DNA of 64,000 nucleotides from Oceanobacillus sp. HTM 045 (GTDB lineage: Bacteria; Pseudomonadota; Alphaproteobacteria; Rhodobacterales; Rhodobacteraceae), in the NCBI GenBank assembly GCA_009733745.1, contig WNWL01000004.1:436001-500000 (forward strand), written 5' to 3'. The notes beneath the pieces are model-generated. The model was not told the origin of the DNA. It saw nothing but the letters and a program-made list of their open reading frames with translations, and made no database searches. Position numbers and translations under genes: made by a program. Each line of letters opens with the position of its first letter. Positions within the stretch are counted from its first letter, which is position 1. Below are positions 17,124-24,505 of this stretch, in pieces.

Positions 17124-18110
17124 TCAGCCGTCGTACTCCATCCGCTCGTGCCAGTCCTTCGTCTCGGCCTCCTTCACCGACGTGCGGAAGGGCGCGTAGT
17201 AGTCCTCCCACTTGCCGGTGGCGGGATTGAGCCATTGCGAGGTCATCCGGCTCTCGATCTGGCGCAGGTCGATCTGCGGCGCGTAGGCGTAGCGCTGCAG
17301 CGCCGCCACGCCGAAGCGGATCATGTTGTAGTCGTAGCCGTGCGTCGTTTCCCAGTGCCCGGCGCGCATCGCCTCCTCGCATTTCCGGCGGTTCATCAGG
17401 ACGTAGACGATCGCGTCGACGGCATAGGCTTCCAGCTCGGCGTCGCTGCGGAACATCAGCTTGCCGCGGCGGTCCTGCCAGGCATGGACCGCCTCGTGGA
17501 CGAGCGCCGCCGTGGAGGCCGTGCCGCCGATATCCGGCTCCTGCGAGAGCAGCAGCGTATTCTTCTTCCCGCCGCTGCTGTCGTAGGCGTAGAGGGCGAT
17601 CCAGTTCGCCCAGCGCATCTCCGGCATGACCGTGACATTGACCTTGCCGTTCTCGATCTGGCTGGCGAACTCGCGCAGCGCCGACGGCCCGAAGAACCCC
17701 CCGCTACTGCACCTGAAGGTCGGGCAGACATGTGCCGCCTTGCGCAGCCGCGAGGCGGTCAGGCGCGGGATGTAGCGCGAATAATCCCGCCGCCCGGATG
17801 CCCTTTTGAACCCGCCGCCCGGCCGCCAGTGCGGCGGCGGCAGGTAGATGAAGCCGGGTGCCGCGTCCGCGAACAGGTAGTTGTCGCCGTCATGGATGTA
17901 GCAGCCGACAAACTGTTCGAGGTACCAGTTCACCTCCCGCGGGTCCTCGGTGCGAAAATTGTAGATGATCAGATCCCAGGGGTTCTCGTAGCCGAAGCGG
18001 TTGGCGAGGTTCCACCAGTTGGTGCCGACCATGCTCACGTCGACCTGGCCGATATGGTCGGCCGGTGGCCACTGCACGATCTCGCGGGGCGTGGACATCT
18101 TCACGGGCAT
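17124..18110 (-). CDS. LysM-like protein with HExxH metallopeptidase motif
   Basis: 328 residues. Residues of about 28-62 (TNWWNLANRFGYENPWDLIIYNF) look like a LysM-type peptidoglycan-binding repeat, followed by a conserved IYLPPPHW segment. Near residue 205 the sequence ALVHEAVHAWQDRRG contains HEAVH, the zinc-binding HExxH of metallopeptidases, with a later DAELEAYAVDAI that could give the third ligand, as in gluzincins. No signal peptide is visible. LysM plus a peptidase in an unexported protein is typical of cargo delivered by contractile or other injection systems, but none is encoded here. A GGAGGGAG ribosome site precedes the ATG. Confidence 0.65.
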   Translation of the reverse strand: MPVKMSTPREIVQWPPADHIGQVDVSMVGTNWWNLANRFGYENPWDLIIYNFRTEDPREVNWYLEQFVGCYIHDGDNYLFADAAPGFIYLPPPHWRPGGGFKRASGRRDYSRYIPRLTASRLRKAAHVCPTFRCSSGGFFGPSALREFASQIENGKVNVTVMPEMRWANWIALYAYDSSGGKKNTLLLSQEPDIGGTASTAALVHEAVHAWQDRRGKLMFRSDAELEAYAVDAIVYVLMNRRKCEEAMRAGHWETTHGYDYNMIRFGVAALQRYAYAPQIDLRQIESRMTSQWLNPATGKWEDYYAPFRTSVKEAETKDWHERMEYDG

Positions 18111-18233
18111 GGCGGGCTCCCTCCCTCCGTCACTCCATCCGGAAAAGGTCGCCGCGGCGAACCGTTTCCTTCCGGTATGTGCCGGCAGGGCGGGGGAGGG
18201 TTCAGAAAGAAGCGAGAAACGTCACGGCGCGGC

Positions 18234-18737
18234 TCAGAGCAGCCGCTCGAAGCTCCGGTACTGCAGCCGGTAGCCGAGCCGGCCATAGGTGTCGCGCGCT
18301 TCCGCGTTCTCGGCGATGGCCGAGACCGTGACCCGGCGGATGCCGTGCCCGAGCAGCCGCGCCTCCGCCGCGGCGATCAGCGCCCGGGCGATGCCCCGCC
18401 CGCGCCGGTCGCGCTCCACCCAGAGGTCGGAGATCTCGCCGTAGATCCGGTGCCGCTCGTGCAGGTGGAAGCCCGATTCCGCCGTCACCCCGAGGATCAG
18501 CATCCCCGCCGGCGTATCGCCGTCGAGCGCCAGCAGCGCCGCGCCCGCCGGGTGCCCGGCCACCCATTTCAGCAGCGCGCCCACATGCTCCGACGCGATG
18601 GCGCGGCCCGGCGGCAGGTCCGCGCCCAGCGCCCGCTCGTGGTCCTGCAGCCGCGCCATGAAGGCTTCCAGCAGCGGCCGGTCCGCCGCCCGTGCCGGGC
18701 GCACCGAGATCCGGGGCTCTGCCGGTCCGTCCGTCAT
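18234..18737 (-). CDS. GNAT-family N-acetyltransferase
   Basis: 167 residues. The acetyl-CoA binding loop is clear in DLWVERDRRGRGIARALIAAAE, with the C-terminal NAEARDTYGRLGYR motif of GNAT enzymes. The N-terminus (ISVRPARAADRPLLEAFM) is the normal first strand and helix. It transfers acetyl from acetyl-CoA to an unknown amine. GGGAGG lies seven bases before the ATG. It is 123 bases downstream of nothing cotranscribed on the left and starts opposite the His-rich secreted protein gene. Confidence 0.87.
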   Translation of the reverse strand: MTDGPAEPRISVRPARAADRPLLEAFMARLQDHERALGADLPPGRAIASEHVGALLKWVAGHPAGAALLALDGDTPAGMLILGVTAESGFHLHERHRIYGEISDLWVERDRRGRGIARALIAAAEARLLGHGIRRVTVSAIAENAEARDTYGRLGYRLQYRSFERLL

Positions 18738-18900
18738 TCGCGCCTCCCGCTGCCGGTGCGCGGCACCCTCGCATGGCGGGGCGATTCCGGCCAGCCCGGC
18801 GGGCGGGTTCGGTCCGGCATCGCCTGAAGTCGCGTCCGGCCCGGCCGGGATGTCGGGATCTTCACTGGCAAGGCCCGCGGCGTGCTACCATATCCCGGTC

Positions 18901-19512
18901 ATGAAACAGATTGCTTTGATCCTTTCCCTCGCGCTTCTCGCGCAGCCCGCCGCGGCGGATCTCGACGTGCGGATCGGTGTCGGCGTCAATATCGGCGCCA
19001 GTACTGGAGGTCACGGTGGCGGCCATGGCGGCGGTCACGGCGGCGGCCACCCCGGCACGGGCAGGCCCGATTCCGGCTTCTCGGCCATCATCCGCCCCGA
19101 CAGGGCCCGCGGACCGGGCAAACATCCGGGCGGGCATCCGGGCAAACACCCCGGCAAACACCCGCGCCCGTACCGCTATCACCCTTACGTCGTGTTCGAG
19201 CGCGACCCCGACCCGGTCTACCGCCCGAGCGTGATCGAGCAGGCGCCCCGGGCCCTGCCCGCGACCGTCGTGCCGCCGCCGCCGCCGCCCGACCCGCGCG
19301 GGCCGGAGACCTTCTCCGTCACCGGGCCCGCGACCGACATCGCCGTCGGAAGCCCATTGCCGCCCGGCGTGCCCGTCGTCGTCCTGCCGGACTGGCGCAG
19401 CTACGAGCTCGACCCGCCGCCGCAGGGGCAGGTCTACGCGCGCCGGGGCCGCACGCTGCTGCTGCTGACGGCCTCGGACCGCGTGGTGGTGCGCATCCTC
19501 GGCGATTTCTGA
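18901..19512 (+). CDS. secreted Gly/His-rich protein, RcnB-like C-terminus
   Basis: 203 residues with a signal peptide (1-19, cleaved after AAA). The mature N-terminus has GGHGGGHGGGHGGGHPG repeats and then several GKHP repeats, which would bind soft divalent metals such as nickel, copper or zinc. The C-terminus (GQVYARRGRTLLLLTASDRVVVRIL) resembles the conserved end of RcnB periplasmic proteins linked to nickel/cobalt homeostasis. A Pro-rich linker separates the two. The ribosome site is weak. The metal role follows from composition and a weak family resemblance only. Confidence 0.72.
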   Translation: MKQIALILSLALLAQPAAADLDVRIGVGVNIGASTGGHGGGHGGGHGGGHPGTGRPDSGFSAIIRPDRARGPGKHPGGHPGKHPGKHPRPYRYHPYVVFERDPDPVYRPSVIEQAPRALPATVVPPPPPPDPRGPETFSVTGPATDIAVGSPLPPGVPVVVLPDWRSYELDPPPQGQVYARRGRTLLLLTASDRVVVRILGDF

Positions 19513-19581
19513 GCCCGCATCCAGGATTGCACCGGCCACCGGGGATCTGGCGTCCCGCACCCCGCCATGCGATGACGGCTC

Positions 19582-20352
19582 ATGCGCTTCGTCGGTGAAA
19601 TCGCGGAAATCCAGCAGCGGCTGACCCGCAGCCGCGAATTCGCGGACCGGCGCCACACCGTCCTGCAGGAACTCGCGCCCCGGCGCGGCGAGCGCATCGT
19701 CGAGGTGGGCTGCGGCGCCGGGCTCCTGCTGCGCGAGATCGGCATCTCCCTCGGCCCGCACGGGCTCGCCCTCGGCCTCGACATCTCGCCCGACCAGATC
19801 GCGACCGCCGCGAAGGAATGCGCCGGCGTGCCCGCCGTGGTGCCGCAGGTCGGCGACCTTCTCGCCATCGACCAGCCCGACGGCGTGTTCGACGCCGCCG
19901 TCGCGGTGCAGGTGATCGAGTATGTCGAGGCGGCGGAGGCCGCGGTCTCCGAGATCCGGCGCATCCTCAAGCCCGGCGGGCGCTTCGTCTGCCTCGCGAC
20001 CAACTGGGACACCGCCGTCTGGCACGGCGTGCCCCGCGCGCTGACCGCCGAGATCACCGCGGCGTGGGAGAGCCACGCGCCCTGGCCCAACCTGCCCGCC
20101 GTGCTGGCGCCCATGCTGGCGCGCCGCGGCTTCCGCGTCACCCGCCAGATCCCGGTGCCGGTGGTGAACCCGTCCTGGCACCCCGACAGCTTCGCCTGGG
20201 GCACCGCCCACCTGATGGCCGCGCACGCGGTCGAGAGCGGCGTCTCCGAGACGGTGGCGCATGACTGGCTCGATGCGCTAGAGAAGGCCGAGGCGGCGGA
20301 GGAGTTCTTCTTCTCCTCCCTGCCGATCATGACCACCGCGATTGCGGGCTGA
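19582..20352 (+). CDS. class I SAM-dependent methyltransferase
   Basis: 256 residues. Motif I is VEVGCGAGLLLREIG (about 40-54), the acidic residue after strand 2 is in LGLDIS, and the post-I/motif IV and III regions (FDAAVAVQVIEYVEAAEAAVSEIRRILKPGG) are those of Methyltransf_11/25-type enzymes. It uses S-adenosylmethionine on an unknown small molecule. The gene lies 69 bases after the His-rich protein gene and 13 bases before the PaiB-like gene, so at least the latter pair is probably cotranscribed. Confidence 0.87.
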   Translation: MRFVGEIAEIQQRLTRSREFADRRHTVLQELAPRRGERIVEVGCGAGLLLREIGISLGPHGLALGLDISPDQIATAAKECAGVPAVVPQVGDLLAIDQPDGVFDAAVAVQVIEYVEAAEAAVSEIRRILKPGGRFVCLATNWDTAVWHGVPRALTAEITAAWESHAPWPNLPAVLAPMLARRGFRVTRQIPVPVVNPSWHPDSFAWGTAHLMAAHAVESGVSETVAHDWLDALEKAEAAEEFFFSSLPIMTTAIAG

Positions 20353-20365
20353 TCCCGAGGCCGAC

Positions 20366-21010
20366 ATGCACCCCAACCCGATCTACCGGCAGGAGGGCCG
20401 CGCCCATGCGCTCGCCTTCGCCCGCACCCGCGGCTTCGGCACGCTGACGATCTGCGGCGGGGCAGGGGTGCTGGCCGCGCATGTCCCCTTCGTGCTGCAT
20501 GAGGATGACGGCGAGGGTGGCGCGGCGCTGGAGGCGCATCTCGTACGCTCCAACCCGATCGCCCGCGCGCTGCGCGACGGCCCCGTGGAGGCGCTGCTCG
20601 CGGTGGTCGGGCCGGACGCCTACATCTCGCCGGACTGGTACGGCATCGAGGACCAGGTGCCGACCTGGAACTACGTCGCCGTCCACCTCCGCGGCAAGCT
20701 GCGCCTGCGCGACCCGGAGGAGCTTCGCGCCCATCTCGACCGGCTCTCGGCCCATTTCGAGACCATGCTCGCGCCCAAGCCGGCATGGACGGCGGACAAG
20801 ATGTCACCGCCCGCGCTGGAAAAGCTGATGCGCGCCATCCTCCCCGTCGCGATGACGGTCGAGAGCGTCGACAGCACCTTCAAGCTGAACCAGAACAAGA
20901 CCCCCGCCGCCCGCCTCGGCGCCGCCGAAGCCCTCGCCCGGGGCGGCACGCCCGGCGCCGAGATCGCCGCCCTCGTTGCCCTCATGCGCGGCGTCGGCGA
21001 GGAAGGCTGA
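20366..21010 (+). CDS. PaiB-type FMN-binding split-barrel protein
   Basis: 214 residues. It has the signature of the PaiB family: NPIARAL, then SPDWYGIEDQVPTWNYVAVH, a conserved segment of the FMN-binding split barrel, and the C-terminal KLNQNKTPAAR. PaiB of Bacillus is described as a negative regulator of sporulation and protease genes, but most homologues are simple FMN- or heme-binding proteins with no proven DNA binding. It begins 13 bases after the methyltransferase stop. Confidence 0.88.
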   Translation: MHPNPIYRQEGRAHALAFARTRGFGTLTICGGAGVLAAHVPFVLHEDDGEGGAALEAHLVRSNPIARALRDGPVEALLAVVGPDAYISPDWYGIEDQVPTWNYVAVHLRGKLRLRDPEELRAHLDRLSAHFETMLAPKPAWTADKMSPPALEKLMRAILPVAMTVESVDSTFKLNQNKTPAARLGAAEALARGGTPGAEIAALVALMRGVGEEG

Positions 21011-21117
21011 AACCGCGCCGCGCCGGGCCGCTCACGCAGTGGGAGTGCCGCGCCCGCGGCGCATGGCTGGCCGAAAGGCTTTTGGCGGGCTCCAGGCCCG
21101 AAGGTCAGCGCGGAGGG

Positions 21118-21265
21118 ACACGTCCGGCCCTGGTCGGGCGTGGTGCTGCTTCGGGGTATGCTTGGTTTATCCCCGCAAGCCCTCCCGGCGTCTCATCATC
21201 TTGCAACGGCAGAGAACGCCCGGCCCCGGGGAGGGCCGGACGTGGCCCGCCCTGGTCGCGCGTGC
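21118..21265. repeat. duplicated intergenic element, copy 1
   Basis: Shares with copy 2 an ordered series of blocks: CGGCCCTGG.CGGGCGTGGTGCT, a GGGTAT.CTTG.TTTATCCC block, GCAAG.CCTCCC, CTTGCAAC, GAGAACGCCCGGCC and a closing CTGGTCGCGCGTG. The opening and closing blocks resemble each other (GGCCC...CTGGTCG.GCGTG at 21126 and 21244). GGCCGGGCGT/ACGCCCGGCC can pair as a hairpin. Confidence 0.65.
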
Positions 21266-21448
21266 GGTGGCTGGTCAGTGCGCAAAGTCCGCACGCCGGA
21301 CCGCTTTGCAGGTTGCGAGGCAAGTCCGTTTCTGGTGGGCACAAAGCGCCCTTTCCTGCCAACCGGAAACAGCACCAGCCGCCACTCAACACCGACGCGG
21401 TAGACCGCCACGAAGATGACTCCTCGCTTCCGAGGTAGGTGCGAAGGG

Positions 21449-21606
21449 CGACGACCGGCCCTGGACGGGCGTGGTGCTACACTGGGTATCCTTGATTTAT
21501 CCCTGCAAGACCTCCCACCCTCCGGTCCCCTTGCAACATCCGAGAACGCCCGGCCGGGGGAAGGGCTGGAAGCCGATCAAACCTGGCCCGCGCTGGTCGC
21601 GCGTGC
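21449..21606. repeat. duplicated intergenic element, copy 2
   Basis: Same block order as copy 1, about 331-341 bases downstream of it, with its opening block at 21457 and closing block at 21585. The copies differ by substitutions and small indels, so the duplication is not recent. Confidence 0.65.
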
Positions 21607-21846
21607 TCTGGCTGATCGGAGTTAGGAAATCCGGATCCTGCGCTCGCCCTGCCGCCCAACATCGCCGGAGCGAAGCCCCGCTCAACTTGCGACCGAAAAC
21701 ACCCGCTTCACCCGTGGCGGTGATGTCCGCGCCCTTCCGGCGAACGGGTGACACTTGAAAGTCACCCGCTGTCACTCACAGCCGGACTTCCCCGACACCT
21801 GAACTCCAACGCAGTGACAGGACATCTCCGCCCGGTGACACGCCGC

Positions 21847-22545
21847 TCAGCGCCGCCGGTACTTCTTGTTCTCGCGGCTCCGCCAGGTGTCGAGCCAGCG
21901 GTCGAACCGCTCCCAGAGCCCGCCCGCATGGGCGCGGGCGCCGTCATAGGTGTCGTCCACCCGGTCCGCGACGCTCTCGTAGGCGTCGCCCACGCTGTCG
22001 ATCACCGGGTCCACGTGCCGCTCCCGCAGCCGCCGCACGAAGCGCCAGACCACGAAGATCAGCGCGCAGAGCCCGATCAGGAAGACGATGTTGAACCATG
22101 GGATCACCACCTCGTCCGGCCCCGATGCCTTGCGGACCGAGATGGCGTTCGGGAACATCGACAGCAGCTCGAACCGCCAGCCGTAATGCGTCACCACCAC
22201 CCAGATCGGCGCCGCCTCGGTCGAGGTCAGGCCCTGCACCTCCGCCGTCAGCGTGCCGCTGTCGAACTTGAGATAGGGCGGAAAACCCCAGTTGGTGTCC
22301 TCGTTTCGGTAGACCCGCGCCTTGCCCGAGGGGAAGACCACGTTGATGAACCGCACGTCGCGCGTCGCGACCGCCTCCGTGCCCGCGTCCGGCTCGGCCC
22401 ACCACCAGTTCCAGTCCGAGAGGTCCATCCGCTTGACCTCGGTCCCGACTACGCGGACCACGTCGTAGGAGGGCAGCGAGTAGAGCAGCACCCCACCCAC
22501 CGCGCCGAGCAGGAGGAACTGGAGAAGGCGCTTCACGATCCACAT
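21847..22545 (-). CDS. DUF1523 family membrane protein
   Basis: 232 residues. A transmembrane helix (about 7-24) is followed by a periplasmic domain with the DUF1523 signatures VVGTEVKRMD, RDVRFINVV and VYRNEDTNWGFPPYLKFDS; a second helix (about 148-167) leads into a charged cytoplasmic tail. DUF1523 is widespread in Rhodobacterales and has no known function. It is the last gene of the AAA+ operon: its ATG lies 3 bases after the stop of the preceding gene. The topology suggests a sensor-like or scaffold membrane component. Confidence 0.85.
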   Translation of the reverse strand: MWIVKRLLQFLLLGAVGGVLLYSLPSYDVVRVVGTEVKRMDLSDWNWWWAEPDAGTEAVATRDVRFINVVFPSGKARVYRNEDTNWGFPPYLKFDSGTLTAEVQGLTSTEAAPIWVVVTHYGWRFELLSMFPNAISVRKASGPDEVVIPWFNIVFLIGLCALIFVVWRFVRRLRERHVDPVIDSVGDAYESVADRVDDTYDGARAHAGGLWERFDRWLDTWRSRENKKYRRR

Positions 22546-22548
22546 GGC

Positions 22549-22815
22549 TCAGGTCCAGTTTGCAAGTGAAAGCAACACGACGATGAAGAGAACCGGCAGC
22601 GCGTAGACGCCGATCAGCAGTTTCGGCCGGAGCGATCGGTCATAGCGTTTCAGCCCGCGGGCGACGTATTCGCGCTTGTCCTCGGTCGGCTGGTTGGCGG
22701 TGAACTCCGCCTCCAGCTCCTGCCGGCGCAGCCAGCGCATGTACCAGCCAAGTCCGATATAGACCGCCGTCAGCAGCGCGAAGATCACCACCAGCCGCAG
22801 CACCCAGACCATCAT
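22549..22815 (-). CDS. small two-helix membrane protein
   Basis: 88 residues with hydrophobic helices at about 2-22 and 66-86 joined by a charged loop (RRQELEAEFTANQPTEDKR). No family recognised. Its ATG overlaps the preceding gene's stop as TGATG, so translation is coupled; a GTG one codon upstream is an alternative. It belongs to the AAA+ operon and is followed after 3 bases by the DUF1523 gene. Confidence 0.75.
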   Translation of the reverse strand: MMVWVLRLVVIFALLTAVYIGLGWYMRWLRRQELEAEFTANQPTEDKREYVARGLKRYDRSLRPKLLIGVYALPVLFIVVLLSLANWT

Positions 22816-24128
22816 CACCCAGACCTCCGCCTGCCCCAGGGGCTGGGAGCGGGGACGTCCGCGCCCGGATCGGGCCCGTAGAGCGCCGCCCGCCGCCCGG
22901 CCTTGTCCGGAAGATAGTCGCTGGCGAGGAATTCCGCGACCCAGTCCTTCTTCGGCTCCGGCCAGGCCCGGTAGGCCTCGTAGAACGCCTCCTTGTTGCA
23001 GATGAAGAGCTGACGCGGCTCCAGCGGCGTCAGCGCCGCCAAGAGGTGGTTCACCAGTTCCCGATCCGGCCCCTTCCGCGCCCGCAGGCGGTAGAAGCAG
23101 GCCGGGTCGTCGGCCTTCGGCATCCCGGGCGTTCGGCCGCTCTCCAGTTCCCGCAGCGCGGCGCCCAGCGCGGCGTGCTCCGGCGGCAGCGCGTCGCGGA
23201 AGCGGTGCAGCATGCCGCGCAGGTCGGGCGGGCGCAGGGCGGCGAGATCGCCGATGCCCTCCTTCGCGAGGTAATCGAGCAGGATGAAGTCCATCCGCGC
23301 GCGGATCAGGTCGCGCGCCCCGTCGCCGAGGCCGTACTCGACCGTCTCCACGAGGTTGTTCTGGGTCAGGAAGGCCATCAGCGCCTTCCGGTCGGTCAGC
23401 GGGAAGACGCTCGCCTTGCCCCGCGTGCCCGGGTCCGGCCCGAGATGGATGATCGCCGGCAGCGCCGCGCTGCGGAACACCCAGAGCCCGCCGAAATGGG
23501 TCGTGAAGAAGTTCCCCACCGGGTAGGTCGCCCGGCCGATCTCGTAGCGCTGGTTGCGCACGTCGCCGACCCGGCGGGCGAGGCGGATCATTTCCTGTAT
23601 CGCGTCCTCGTCGAGCCAGGCCTCCTCGCCCTCCTCCATCTCCGCAATCAGGGTGCGGAGCCGCGCCGCGTCGGAGAGGATGCCGGTCAGCGTGTTCGCC
23701 ACCACCCGCACGGTGCGCAGCTCGAACAGGTCCTCCGGGCCCTGCAGGTGCCAGACGCTGTCCTCCAGCTCGCCCAGCACCGCGTCGCGCGCGGTCAGCG
23801 CGAACAGGGTCTGCCGGTTGTCGTCGATGAAGCCCTTGAGGATCTCCCGCGAGGCCGAGAACGCCGCCTCCAGCAGCGGCGCCTTGCGCTGCTCGGGCGA
23901 GAGCAGGATGAACTGCCGGTTGCAGCCGTTCGGGTTCAGGTAGAGCGGGTCGCCCAGCTCGTCGCCGATCTCGGGCGCGTAGCCGGATAGATCGACATGG
24001 AAGCTCCCCAGCTCCGTCCGCCGGCCGGTCAGCCGCTCCATCGCCGAGTTGTACCGCGCCACGAGGGCAGGGGTGCCGACCTCGAACAGGTTGTCGAACA
24101 TCAGCCCGCGTTCGATCAGGCGCCTCAT
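22815..24128 (-). CDS. DUF6638-like protein of the AAA+ operon
   Basis: 437 residues, soluble. The sequence (MRRLIERGLMFDNLFEVGTP, DLSGYAPEIGDELGDPLYLN, GCNRQFILLSPEQ) fits a family I recall as DUF6638, found next to AAA ATPases in Rhodobacteraceae; no biochemical function is known to me. No catalytic motif is evident. GGGAGGG precedes the ATG, and the start overlaps the previous gene's TGA by four bases (ATGA), so the product is made in step with the small membrane protein before it. Confidence 0.75.
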   Translation of the reverse strand: MRRLIERGLMFDNLFEVGTPALVARYNSAMERLTGRRTELGSFHVDLSGYAPEIGDELGDPLYLNPNGCNRQFILLSPEQRKAPLLEAAFSASREILKGFIDDNRQTLFALTARDAVLGELEDSVWHLQGPEDLFELRTVRVVANTLTGILSDAARLRTLIAEMEEGEEAWLDEDAIQEMIRLARRVGDVRNQRYEIGRATYPVGNFFTTHFGGLWVFRSAALPAIIHLGPDPGTRGKASVFPLTDRKALMAFLTQNNLVETVEYGLGDGARDLIRARMDFILLDYLAKEGIGDLAALRPPDLRGMLHRFRDALPPEHAALGAALRELESGRTPGMPKADDPACFYRLRARKGPDRELVNHLLAALTPLEPRQLFICNKEAFYEAYRAWPEPKKDWVAEFLASDYLPDKAGRRAALYGPDPGADVPAPSPWGRRRSG

Positions 24129-24505
24129 GGCTTCCCTCCCGACGCCGCGCGCCCGCCCGCGAGGCAGCGCGCGCCGATCCCGGCGCAGGCGGCGAAGGCG
24201 GTCATCAGCGGCCAGGCCAGGCCGAGCGACAGGAGCCGCAGGAAGTCGCCGAGGAACGCCGTGCCGGAGGTGTACTCGCTCTCCATCGGCGCCACGAGCG
24301 GGATGCTCAGCGCGCCGAGGAAGAAGGCCAGCACCGCCACGCCCAGCCCGCCGAGAAGGCCGAGCACCCATGTCCGCGCCCGCAAGAGCCGCGCGCCGGC
24401 GGCCCACCCGCCGAGGCCCGCGAGGAGCAGGCCGGGGAAGGTGACCCACGGGTTCATCAGGAGCATCCCGAAGACACCCCGCACGGCGTCGGGCGCGTCG
24501 CTCAA
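24125..24505 (-). CDS. small polytopic membrane protein, TTG start
   Basis: 126 residues with three hydrophobic segments (about 12-30, 36-58 and 85-108). No family recognised. The start is read as TTG at 24505: GGAGG lies seven bases upstream, inside the end of the AAA+ gene, and the TTG overlaps that gene's TGA (TTGA). A GTG seven codons later is the alternative but lacks a ribosome site. The stop overlaps the next gene's ATG. Tight coupling on both sides implies a fixed stoichiometry with the ATPase and the DUF6638-like protein. Confidence 0.7.
   Translation of the reverse strand: MSDAPDAVRGVFGMLLMNPWVTFPGLLLAGLGGWAAGARLLRARTWVLGLLGGLGVAVLAFFLGALSIPLVAPMESEYTSGTAFLGDFLRLLSLGLAWPLMTAFAACAGIGARCLAGGRAASGGKP

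Larger units (their letters stand above)
21011..21846. other. 0.8 kb gene-free region with a duplicated element
   Basis: No reading frame here has a good start, ribosome site or recognisable protein. The region holds two diverged copies of an element of about 150 bases (listed separately), then two short TGACAC/GTGACA-rich stretches (21750-21840) before the end of the DUF1523 gene. It may be a remnant of an inserted element. Confidence 0.55.

Noticed and set aside
19030-19160. Tandem GGTCACGGCGGC/GGCAAACA-type repeats as a CRISPR or satellite
   Set aside because: They are short codon-level repeats inside the secreted His-rich protein and have no spacers.
21140-21775. Several 60-95 codon frames in the duplicated-element region
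   Set aside because: They differ between the two copies and carry indels that break the frame, so the duplication is not selected as protein.
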